Source of the DNA: Alphaproteobacteria bacterium
Lineage (GTDB): Bacteria > Pseudomonadota > Alphaproteobacteria > Rhizobiales > Beijerinckiaceae
Direction of reading: 5' to 3'
Length of the DNA stretch: 35,399 nucleotides
NCBI GenBank assembly: GCA_016869555.1
Contig: VGDY01000018.1
Location: 1 to 35,399, forward strand
Numbering within the stretch: position 1 is the first letter of the stretch; each line of letters begins with the position of its first letter. Both the position numbers and the translations under genes were made by a program. Under the pieces are notes generated by a model, which saw only the letters and a program-made list of their open reading frames with translations, was not told where the DNA came from and did not search any database. This document shows, one piece after another, positions 1 through 8,522 of this stretch.

Positions 1-59
1 CGTCGCAACTCTTCCGCTACCGCTGGTTCCGTCTCAAGCCGCTTGATCGGCCGCGCCAT
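1..59 (-). CDS. Truncated 5' end of a gene reading MARPIKRLETEPAVAEELRR..., possibly an IS630-like transposase/helix-turn-helix protein (runs off the left edge)
   Basis: Reverse-complement ATG at 59 preceded by GGAGGG; open to window edge; N-terminus resembles IS630-type transposases but only 19-20 aa are visible. Confidence 0.3.
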   Translation of the reverse strand, partial: MARPIKRLETEPAVAEELR

Positions 60-305
60 CGCAGCCCTCCATCATGCAAATCAATTGCAAACCAATAATA
101 GTCGATATTTAAGAGACAGGACACTAGCTGTGGCGGAAAGGCAACATTTGTCAAAAATATTACTGTATGCGTATGAATCTATACAGTTTAAAATGCTTCC
201 ATTCAGGACTTTCTTTGATTGACCGGGCGCCATGCCAAATTTAGCTTCAGTCAAACTTCGCGAGAGCGAAGAGAGACAACGCACAAACCTCCCTGGCGGT
301 TCCCG

Positions 306-2831
306 ATGAGCGACGTTAAATCTCCAATATCGCTACGAATGCTGATTCGGTCGCATTCGCATAGCCGCGGCGCGGATCTTACTGCGGTAAAGGCGTTGGG
401 CGTCGCCGCGGCGCTCGCGTCGAGCGTCAGCGCCTCGGCTCTAGCGCAGTCGGCGTCGACCACGCTGCCGCCCGTCAAAGTCGACGCGCCGCATGAAAAG
501 CCGCGCGCGGCCATGCCGGCCCAACCCAAGCCGATCGCCGTCGCTCAACCGCGTCCAGCGCATCATCCGGCCGTCAATTCGCAGGCTGCGGGTCAACGTC
601 GCGGCGCGCCGGGCGCATCGACCGGGGGAGGGCAGGGGGCGGGAAGCGGGGGGCTTCCGATCCTCGCCACGGCGCCGAACGCCAATCCTTACGCTGATCC
701 GGTCGCCCCCTATAAGGTCGATCGGCTGTCTTCGCCAAAATTCACCGAACCGGTGCTCAACACGCCGCGCACGATCACGGTGCTGACCAAGGAAGTGCTC
801 GACGACAAGAACGCCTTCACCTTGCGCGAAATCGGCCGCAGCACGGCGGGCGTGACCCTGGGCACCGGCGAAGGCGGCAACGCCTTCGGCGATCGCTTCT
901 TCATTCGCGGTTTCGACGTTCGCAACGACATTTTCGTCGACGGCATCCGCGACCCGGGCGTCAGCATTCGCGAGAATTTCTACACCGAGCAGGTTGAGAT
1001 TCTACGCGGTCCCGGGTCGACATTCGCCGGACGCGGCACCGCCGGCGGCGCGATCAATATCGTCACAAAACAGGCGACTGATCGCGATTTCGTCGATCTC
1101 ACAGGCATCGGCGGCTTTTCCGACCACATGCGGCGGATAACGCTCGATGTGAACAAGGCGATCACCCCGATCCTCGCGGTGCGCGTCAATGCTCTCTATC
1201 ATGACTCGAATGTGGCGGGACGCAGCTTTATCACCGACTATCGCGACGGCGTCGCCGGCTCGGTGGTGTTCAAGCCCCTCCCGGATTTGACCCTCACCGG
1301 CCAATATACGCATGTCTATCAGAACGGCTTTCCGGACTTTGGCGTGCCGTATAATCGAATCTGGAATCGGCCGTTCCCGGAAGGCGTCATTCCCCGCTAC
1401 AATTGGTATGGGTTCGTCAACCGCGACTTCCAGGTTGCGCTGCAGAATTTCGGCACCTTCACCGCCCATTATCGCTATAACGACAACCTCGTGTTCGACA
1501 ACCGGTTTCGGCAGAGCCGTTCGGTCCTGGATTATATCGGCTCGTTGACGCAAAGCGCCAACCTCTTCGCCGGCACCGTGAATATCGGCGCACAAAGCCG
1601 CTATCAGGTGGTGAACACGCTCGACAACCAGACCGAGGCGACGCTCAAAATCGAAACCGGGCCCGTCAAGCATGCGCTGGTCGCCGGCGTCGAATTCGCC
1701 CGCGAAGGCGTGACGCGCACCAACTACCAGGGACTGGTGTCGGAGTTGAACGGCACGCCTTCCGTCGGCAACTCCATTACCTGCAATCTCTATCTGCCAT
1801 GCACCTATCGTCCGTTCCTGACGACGCCCTATCGGAACACCAATCCGACGCGAATCGCCGTCGACACAAAGTCAGGCTATCTGATCGAGACCGCGAATTA
1901 TCAGGACGTCGTGCTTGTCAACGGCGGCGCGCGCTTTGACGATTACAACATCACGAACCGAACGGAGACGCTGTCGACTTTCGCCTCGAACCACTCAGGT
2001 CTGTTCAATTGGAACGCCGGCGTCGTGTTCAAGCCGTTGCCGAACGTCAGCGCCTACGCCGCCTACGCCACTTCGGCGAACCCCGTCGGCGCCGAGCTTG
2101 ACGGCGGCGCGGCGAATTACGGTGGCCTGACCACGGCGGCGCAGATCTTTCCGCCCCAACTCAACAAGGCGGCGGAGGTTGGCCTCAAATGGGAGCTGTT
2201 CGACAGGCATCTGCTTGCCACGGCCGCCTTCTTCAAGACCGATGTGAGCGGCGCCCGAGAGGTGAATTCGGGCGTCACCACCGGCAATGCGTCCTATTAC
2301 GTCGAGGGCGTCGATCTCGAGGCGGCAGGCAATATCACAGACAAGTGGATGGTTCTCGGCGGCATCGTGCTGATGGACTCGCGCGTGACCAGCTCATACG
2401 CGCGAACCAACATCGGCCTTCAACTTGCCAACATCGCACATGAGTCCTTCAGCCTGCTGACGAAGTATAAGGCTGGCGAATTGTTCGGCCTTGCGCCGGA
2501 CATGCTCGAAATCGGCGGTCAGGCGATTTATCGTTCAAAAATCTACGGCGGCAACAATATCGTCGCCAATGGCGCCCCCGTCATCAATGCATACGGCTGG
2601 CCGGCGCCGACCGCCGCCAATCCCTTCCTGAATGTTCCAACGGTGCTGCCTTCCTACTGGCGCTTCGACATTTTCGCGGAGAGCAAGATCGGCGAGAACA
2701 TCACCATGAAGCTTTCGGTCAACAACCTGTTCGACCGCACCATCTACGACGCCTTCTACCAGACGGCGACGCCCTTCGTACAGATGTCGCCCGGCCGCGC
2801 CGTCTATCTTGAAACGCGCGTATTGTTCTAG
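306..2831 (+). CDS. TonB-dependent siderophore receptor (catecholate/Fiu-like)
   Basis: Plug-domain motifs ([61 protein letters not shown]), C-terminal [14 protein letters not shown]...[16 protein letters not shown] opens at 219, internal ATG at 306 more likely. Confidence 0.93.
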   Translation: MSDVKSPISLRMLIRSHSHSRGADLTAVKALGVAAALASSVSASALAQSASTTLPPVKVDAPHEKPRAAMPAQPKPIAVAQPRPAHHPAVNSQAAGQRRGAPGASTGGGQGAGSGGLPILATAPNANPYADPVAPYKVDRLSSPKFTEPVLNTPRTITVLTKEVLDDKNAFTLREIGRSTAGVTLGTGEGGNAFGDRFFIRGFDVRNDIFVDGIRDPGVSIRENFYTEQVEILRGPGSTFAGRGTAGGAINIVTKQATDRDFVDLTGIGGFSDHMRRITLDVNKAITPILAVRVNALYHDSNVAGRSFITDYRDGVAGSVVFKPLPDLTLTGQYTHVYQNGFPDFGVPYNRIWNRPFPEGVIPRYNWYGFVNRDFQVALQNFGTFTAHYRYNDNLVFDNRFRQSRSVLDYIGSLTQSANLFAGTVNIGAQSRYQVVNTLDNQTEATLKIETGPVKHALVAGVEFAREGVTRTNYQGLVSELNGTPSVGNSITCNLYLPCTYRPFLTTPYRNTNPTRIAVDTKSGYLIETANYQDVVLVNGGARFDDYNITNRTETLSTFASNHSGLFNWNAGVVFKPLPNVSAYAAYATSANPVGAELDGGAANYGGLTTAAQIFPPQLNKAAEVGLKWELFDRHLLATAAFFKTDVSGAREVNSGVTTGNASYYVEGVDLEAAGNITDKWMVLGGIVLMDSRVTSSYARTNIGLQLANIAHESFSLLTKYKAGELFGLAPDMLEIGGQAIYRSKIYGGNNIVANGAPVINAYGWPAPTAANPFLNVPTVLPSYWRFDIFAESKIGENITMKLSVNNLFDRTIYDAFYQTATPFVQMSPGRAVYLETRVLF

Positions 2832-2842
2832 GAGCCGCATCG

Positions 2843-3526
2843 ATGCTTGCACACATCAAGGGCGCGCTCGAGAGAAAGGAGATCGATGTTCTGCGTCAAG
2901 CGATGGCGCAGGCTGAGTGGGAGGACGGCGCCTCCACCGCCGGCGCGAACGCCGGTGATTTGAAGCGCAATCAGCAGCTCCCGCCCGACTCTGAAATCTC
3001 GCGCGCGCTCGGCAAGCGGCTGCTCTCGTCGCTGCTTGCCAGTCCCGCCTTTGTTTCAGCGGCGGTCCCGCTGCACATTTATCCGCCGCTCTTCGATCGC
3101 TACGGCGTCGGCGACCATTTCGACCCGCATGTCGACAATGCGATACGCGGCGACGCGATGACTGGCGCGCGCATTCGAGTCGATCTCGCGGCGACGTTGC
3201 TGCTCTCCGATCCGGATGAATATGAAGGCGGCGAGCTGATCGTCGAAGACCTTTATGGATCGAGGACGTTCAAGCCGCCGGCGGGCGACCTCATCCTTTA
3301 TTCGGCCGGCAGTCTTCACATGGTGACGCCGGTGACGCGCGGCCTACGTCTCGCCTCATTTATATGGCTGCAAAGCATGATCCGGGCCGATGAAGCGCGC
3401 AGCTTCATATGCGATCTGGATGAATCGATCCAGGATCTCGCGCCGCGCGTCGGGACAGAAGATCCGGATCTGCGCAGGCTGGTGACCGTCTACCACAACC
3501 TTATCCGTTATTGGGGAGAAGCGTAG
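2843..3526 (+). CDS. PKHD-type Fe(II)/2-oxoglutarate dioxygenase (PiuC/YbiX-like), copy 1
   Basis: HVDNAIRG (HxD), [39 protein letters not shown]-terminal VYHNLIRYW typical of the family. Confidence 0.9.
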   Translation: MLAHIKGALERKEIDVLRQAMAQAEWEDGASTAGANAGDLKRNQQLPPDSEISRALGKRLLSSLLASPAFVSAAVPLHIYPPLFDRYGVGDHFDPHVDNAIRGDAMTGARIRVDLAATLLLSDPDEYEGGELIVEDLYGSRTFKPPAGDLILYSAGSLHMVTPVTRGLRLASFIWLQSMIRADEARSFICDLDESIQDLAPRVGTEDPDLRRLVTVYHNLIRYWGEA

Positions 3527-3531
3527 CGCTG

Positions 3532-4211
3532 ATGCTGGTTTGCATTCCGGAAGTTCTTTCCAAGCAGCAGGTCGCCTTTTTCCGCTCGGCGATGGACAAG
3601 GCGCCGTGGGTGGACGGCCGCGCGACCGCCGGTTCGCAGTCGTCTCTAGTGAAGAATAATTCTCAACTGCCGCAGGACGGCGACGTCGCGCGCGAGCTTG
3701 GCGAGCATGTGCTCGAGGCGCTTGCGCAGTCGTCGATGTTCGTCTCGGCGGCGCTGCCCCACAGGATTTTCCCGCCACTCTTCAATCGCTATGGCGTCGG
3801 CCAGAACTTTGGACTGCATGTCGACAATGCGATCCGCGGCATTCCCGGAACGCCGATCCGCATCCGCACCGATCTCTCCTGCACGCTGTTCCTTTCAGAA
3901 GCGGAAGAGTATGACGGCGGCGAGCTTGTGATCGAGGATCGGGTCGGGCAGCAGGAAGTGAAGCTTCCCGCCGGCGATCTCGTGCTTTATCCTTCAACCA
4001 GTCTTCATCTTGTTCGAGGAGTGACGCGCGGCGAGCGCATCGCTTCTTTTTTTTGGCTGCAGAGCATGATCCGAGACAATGTGGCCCGCGCCTTGCTCTT
4101 CGATCTTGACCAAGCCATTCAGTCGCTGACCATGCGGCTCGGCGCCGGCGATCCCGCCTGCGTCAAACTTTCCGGCGTCTATCACAATCTCATCCGTACA
4201 TGGGCTGAAGC

Positions 4212-4215
<4 letters not shown>
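3532..4215 (+). CDS. PKHD-type Fe(II)/2-oxoglutarate dioxygenase (PiuC/YbiX-like), copy 2
   Basis: Clear paralogue of the preceding [63 protein letters not shown]. Confidence 0.9.
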
Positions 4216-5027
<812 letters not shown>

Positions 5028-5030
5028 CTC

Positions 5031-5456
5031 ATGGCCGTTCATCTCAAAAGCGACCTCGAGGAAACCCACGAGATCAACGTCACGCCGTTCATCGACGTGA
5101 TGCTGGTGTTGCTCATCATCTTCATGATTGCGGCGCCGCTCGCCACGGTCGATCTTCCGGTCGATCTGCCGGCGTCGAACGCTGCGCCTCACGAGAAGCC
5201 CGACAAGCCGGTCTATGTGACGATTCAGAGCGATCTTGCGCTCGCTCTCGGCGAGACGCCAGTCAAGCGAAAGGATCTTGTTTCGGCGCTCGACGCGCAT
5301 CTTCACGACAAATCGAAACGCATCTTTCTGCGCGCGGACTCCAGCGTGCCCTACGGCGAGATGATGGCGATATTGGAGAGTCTGCGCGCCGGCGGCTACT
5401 TGCGCGTGGCCCTCGTCGCGCTTGACGCCGGCGGCAAGGCGCCCGGCGCGCAATGA
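5031..5456 (+). CDS. exbD: ExbD/TolR family biopolymer transporter
   Basis: HEINVTPFIDVMLVLLIIFMIAAPLATVDLPVDLP. Confidence 0.95.
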   Translation: MAVHLKSDLEETHEINVTPFIDVMLVLLIIFMIAAPLATVDLPVDLPASNAAPHEKPDKPVYVTIQSDLALALGETPVKRKDLVSALDAHLHDKSKRIFLRADSSVPYGEMMAILESLRAGGYLRVALVALDAGGKAPGAQ

Positions 5457-6241
5457 GCGCCGCCGCCGCTCTCCAAAATCCGCAGTCGAACGGCAGGCTT
5501 TGGAGTCTCGCCGTCGCTTTCGCCGTGCTTCTGCACGTCGCGGGCGCCGTCGCCGCCTTCGCAACCTTGCAGGGCGATGACGAGGAAGCTTCCGGCGCGC
5601 CGGCGATCGAAATATCTCTCGAGCCGGCGGCGCCTCGCGACGCCGAGGCGGCCGACCTGCCTCCGGGGCCAGTCGCCGACGAATCGGCCGCCGCGGCGCC
5701 ATCCGCCGCCGCCTCCGAAGCGAAGGAGGTGAAGGAAGAACAGATCGCGCGAACCGAAGCCGAAGAGGCTGAACTCACGCACAACACCACTCCGGACAAG
5801 CCGGTCCAAGAGGAAAAGAAGGTTCAGGCGCAGCCGGTGGTTTCGGCTGAATCGGCGGCGTCGGAAGCGACGGCGCCGCCCAAGTCGGACGTCGAGCAGG
5901 TCTCCGACAGGCCGGTGTCGCCAGTGCAAGGCGCCGACGTCAGAGCGAACGCCATCAAGCTGACATGGCAGAAGGCTCTGCTCTCGCATCTCAACCGCCA
6001 TAAGCGCTATCCCAGCGGCGGCGGCCGTCGTTCGGCGGAAGCAAGCGTCTCGTTCACGCTCGACCGGCGCGGCCATGTCGTCAGCTACAGCATCAAGCGT
6101 TCGGCGGGACACTCGGCTTTTGACGATGCCGCGCTTGCGATGATGAAGCGCGCCGATCCGGTGCCGCCGCCCCCTCCCGTGATCGCCGACGAAGGGCTGA
6201 CATTCGAGGTGCCGGTGCAATTTCGCGTCGGCGGAAAATGA
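5453..6241 (+). CDS. tonB: TonB family energy transducer
   Basis: N-terminal TM, Pro/Ala/Glu-rich linker, C-terminal YPSGGGRRSAEASVSFTLDRRGHVVSYSIKRSAGHSAFDDAALAMMKRADPVPPPP; ATGA overlap with exbD. Confidence 0.92.
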   Translation: MSAAAALQNPQSNGRLWSLAVAFAVLLHVAGAVAAFATLQGDDEEASGAPAIEISLEPAAPRDAEAADLPPGPVADESAAAAPSAAASEAKEVKEEQIARTEAEEAELTHNTTPDKPVQEEKKVQAQPVVSAESAASEATAPPKSDVEQVSDRPVSPVQGADVRANAIKLTWQKALLSHLNRHKRYPSGGGRRSAEASVSFTLDRRGHVVSYSIKRSAGHSAFDDAALAMMKRADPVPPPPPVIADEGLTFEVPVQFRVGGK

Positions 6242-6456
6242 GAAATGCATCGCGAGCTGTCCCGATGCAGGCAGTTCGCGTGAATGCTTGCGGCGCGAGC
6301 AGCGGCCAGACGATCGAACCTGCAACTTATGGGAGGAGTGCGCGCGTTCTCCACAGAGCTTTTTGCCGCCACGCTTTTCTATTTCTTAAAAAATTCGGAG
6401 CATTGTCGGAACCGACTTTTGAATCGGCGCTTCAATAGCCATGTGGAGGGCTGTTC

Positions 6457-6657
6457 ATGTCGCCACATGAAAACCGCACGAACTGGACAGAGCTGGCGAT
6501 GAAGGGACATCAAGCGAAGCGCGAGGGTCTCGACCTGGAGCGAGCCGTGATGCGGCTTGGCGAGCAGCTGAGACGGCAATTCTCCGACGTCGCGTCCGAG
6601 CCGCTGCCCGAAGACATGCTTGCGCTGCTGGCCAAGCTCAACCAAGTGGCGGAGTGA
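6457..6657 (+). CDS. NepR-like anti-sigma factor (copy 1)
   Basis: 66 aa; MRLGEQLRRQFSDVASEPLPEDMLALLAKLNQ matches the NepR core pattern (LGxxLRxxxxDxxxEPxPxxxxxLLxKL). Confidence 0.68.
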   Translation: MSPHENRTNWTELAMKGHQAKREGLDLERAVMRLGEQLRRQFSDVASEPLPEDMLALLAKLNQVAE

Positions 6658-6673
6658 GCAAGCGCGGCTCGGC

Positions 6674-6865
6674 TTAGCGCGTCTTGCCCGGACGGTCGGT
6701 GAAATCCAGTTTCACGAGCAGGCCTTTGAGATCCTCTGGAACCGGCTTCATGATCAAGTCGAGATAAAGGAGAGAGAAGCGCTTTCCAAGCGCTTCGCTC
6801 AGCGAACGTTGAAGCAGCGCCTTCTTGTCTTGTATCGAGTCGATTTTCGGCGAAACGCCTGTCAT
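6674..6865 (-). CDS. NepR-like anti-sigma factor (copy 2)
   Basis: EALGKRFSLLYLDLIMKPVPEDLKGLLVKLD; ATG at 6865 with upstream AGGAGG; ATGA overlap with upstream small ORF. Confidence 0.65.
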   Translation of the reverse strand: MTGVSPKIDSIQDKKALLQRSLSEALGKRFSLLYLDLIMKPVPEDLKGLLVKLDFTDRPGKTR

Positions 6866-7059
6866 GGCGCGCGTTCCTCCTGCTTGAAGAGCGACTGCCA
6901 AGACGGCCAGGCGGCAATTCCGTCGTGCGCCTCTTTGCCCGAAAAGATGCGTGCAGCCGATTGATCGGCAAATCGGAATGACTCGCCGCCCTGCGCCAAT
7001 CGCGACCTGCCGCGCTTTGAGCGATATTCGATGACGAACGGGCGAATGACTTTTTTCAT
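6862..7059 (-). CDS. Small protein of unknown function, coupled to the NepR-like gene
   Basis: 65 aa ORF (MKKVIRPFVIEYRSKRGRSRLAQGGESFRF...), upstream AGGAAGG, stop overlaps next start (ATGA). Confidence 0.55.
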   Translation of the reverse strand: MKKVIRPFVIEYRSKRGRSRLAQGGESFRFADQSAARIFSGKEAHDGIAAWPSWQSLFKQEERAP

Positions 7060-7164
7060 GGATGAACCTTCCTGTTATGAAGGCGCGATGATCAAACTTT
7101 AGGCGGAGCCAGTTCGTTTCGCTTCGCGGGCGTTCGGATGAGCGCTCTCGATCACAAATTCCAA

Positions 7165-7196
7165 AGGAAACGCCGGCGAGATTGTCCCGCCGGCGT
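7165..7196 (-). terminator. Rho-independent-type hairpin downstream of csbD-like gene
   Basis: Perfect ACGCCGGCG/CGCCGGCGT stem (7170-7178/7188-7196), followed on the minus strand by TTCCTTT. Confidence 0.6.
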
Positions 7197-7216
7197 GGCG
7201 CTGCAACGTGTTGGCG

Positions 7217-7414
7217 CTAGTGCCGTGACATCCAGTCGTCGACCTGAGTTTTGGCCTTGTCCTTCGCCACGCCGTAGCGCTCCTGGATCATGCCTTCGAG
7301 CTGCTCGCGGTTGCCATTGATGCGCGCAATGTCGTCATCCGTGAGCTTGCCCCACTGCTCCTTCACATTTCCGGTGAACTTCTTCCAGTTGCCTTCAATC
7401 ATGTCCCAGTTCAT
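7217..7414 (-). CDS. CsbD family stress-response protein
   Basis: MNWDMIEGNWKKFTGNVKEQWGKLTDDDIARINGNREQLEGMIQERYGVAKDKAKTQVDDWMSRH is a canonical CsbD-like sequence. Confidence 0.94.
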   Translation of the reverse strand: MNWDMIEGNWKKFTGNVKEQWGKLTDDDIARINGNREQLEGMIQERYGVAKDKAKTQVDDWMSRH

Positions 7415-7491
7415 GGATTCCTCCGTGTCGGGCGGCGACCGCAATCGCGGCGGACGCCTTGGAAAGCGAGCCCGGGCCTGCACGTTCGATT

Positions 7492-7516
7492 AACCCTTCG
7501 CTCGGGCAGATGTTCC
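7492..7516 (-). promoter_or_regulatory. EcfG-type (general stress response sigma) promoter for csbD-like gene
   Basis: Minus strand GGAAC (7512-7516) - N17 - GTT (7492-7494), about 78 nt upstream of the csbD ATG. Confidence 0.75.
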
Positions 7517-7810
7517 ATGTCGACTTGCGCTCGCGATCAAATCCAAAATTTCGCGCGGCTCTGGAACTTCGCTGCGGCCTGCGCCAAGCCGTCGCTTCTC
7601 GCTCGCGTTTGGCGCGGTCAAATTGGAATTTATGAGCTGCGGCGTTGTCCTTCGGCGCGCTTATGCGAAACGGGCGCGTCCAGACGCATTGCGCGCCGGC
7701 ATCGAAACATTTCTCTCTCTGTGCGGTACGGCGAAGAAGCGCGTGCGGCGGCGCACAGCGCCAATGCGCGCTTCTCCTTAAGTTCCGATTAACGCGGAAA
7801 GGAGAACGCC

Positions 7811-7939
7811 ATGAAATCGGTGATCGCGACAGGAATTTTCGGCATCGTCGCCATTGCATTGGCCGCCGAGACGCTCAACTTCGCCATGGCTCTTGGCGAA
7901 TTCAGCCATGTCGCCGCCTTGAACGTCGGGGCCTTCTGA
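7811..7939 (+). CDS. Small hydrophobic protein of unknown function (42 aa)
   Basis: MKSVIATGIFGIVAIALAAETLNFAMALGEFSHVAALNVGAF*; GGAGAA SD 4 nt before ATG; followed by strong terminator; not in ORF track (too short). Confidence 0.5.
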   Translation: MKSVIATGIFGIVAIALAAETLNFAMALGEFSHVAALNVGAF

Positions 7940-8012
7940 CAGACGCGCTTCGCGCTCATAGAGGACTTGAGGCCGCTCGGGCAAAGCTCCGGCGCCGTTC
8001 AGAGGGTTAATT

Positions 8013-8040
8013 GCCGGGACGGTTCGCCGTCCCGGCCTTT
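8013..8040 (+). terminator. Rho-independent terminator
   Basis: Perfect 10-bp stem GCCGGGACGG-TTCG-CCGTCCCGGC followed by CTTTCTC. Confidence 0.75.
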
Positions 8041-8051
8041 CTCGTCGGGTT

Positions 8052-8309
8052 TCAGTTCGGCCAGCAGCGGCGTCCGTAGGGCCCGAGATGGAAGCCGGGC
8101 GGGCAGGGCCGGCCCATGGCATAACCGCCCCATTGTCCGCCCCAGCGACAGCCGCCGTAAGGGCCGCGGTGGCCATAGGGGCCGCAGCCGCCATAGACCT
8201 GCATGATCGGCGCGCCCGCTGTCTCAGACGGGGTGACCGGCATGGCCGCATGGGCCGGCGCCGCCAGCGCGGCGGCAAATATAAGCGCAAGACCCGTTCT
8301 CAATCGCAT
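8052..8309 (-). CDS. Secreted small Gly/Cys-rich protein, GCG-CRPN-like
   Basis: Signal peptide (RLRTGLALIFAAALAAPAHA), GCGPYGHRGPYGGC and CPPGFHLGPYGRRCWPN; SD AAGGAG 7 nt before the 8309 ATG. Confidence 0.72.
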   Translation of the reverse strand: MRLRTGLALIFAAALAAPAHAAMPVTPSETAGAPIMQVYGGCGPYGHRGPYGGCRWGGQWGGYAMGRPCPPGFHLGPYGRRCWPN

Positions 8310-8439
8310 CTCCAATCTCCTTTTATACCCCTGACTGGCGCGCGGCGGTTTTCACGGCGCCGGCGCCTCGCCAAATATCAGCGCCTGATCGGAACCCTGG
8401 CAATCGTCTATTTCAATCTAGGTTATCCACGGCACGAAT

Positions 8440-8454
8440 GTTCTCATATTGTTC
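8440..8454 (+). promoter_or_regulatory. Alphaproteobacterial LexA (SOS) box
   Basis: GTTCtcatattGTTC = GTTC-N7-GTTC, immediately 5' of TTGCAC-N17-TAAGCT. Confidence 0.72.
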
Positions 8455-8483
8455 TTGCACGATGGTCGCGCGCCGGCTAAGCT
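8455..8483 (+). promoter_or_regulatory. Candidate sigma70 promoter for yifB/comM
   Basis: TTGCAC (8455-8460) - 17 nt - TAAGCT (8478-8483), 40 nt upstream of the start codon. Confidence 0.55.
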
Positions 8484-8522
8484 CGCGCGGCATCTTCCGG
8501 AAAGAGTTCTTTGGGGCGCAGC

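Noticed and set aside
7783-7800. Second minus-strand GGAAC near 7783 as an EcfG promoter
   Set aside because: No GTT at 16-17 nt spacing and no gene in the right position.
7517-7859. Overlapping small ORFs in the csbD upstream region (7517-7792 +, 7395-7859 -)
   Set aside because: No ribosome-binding site or domain signal, and composition looks non-coding.
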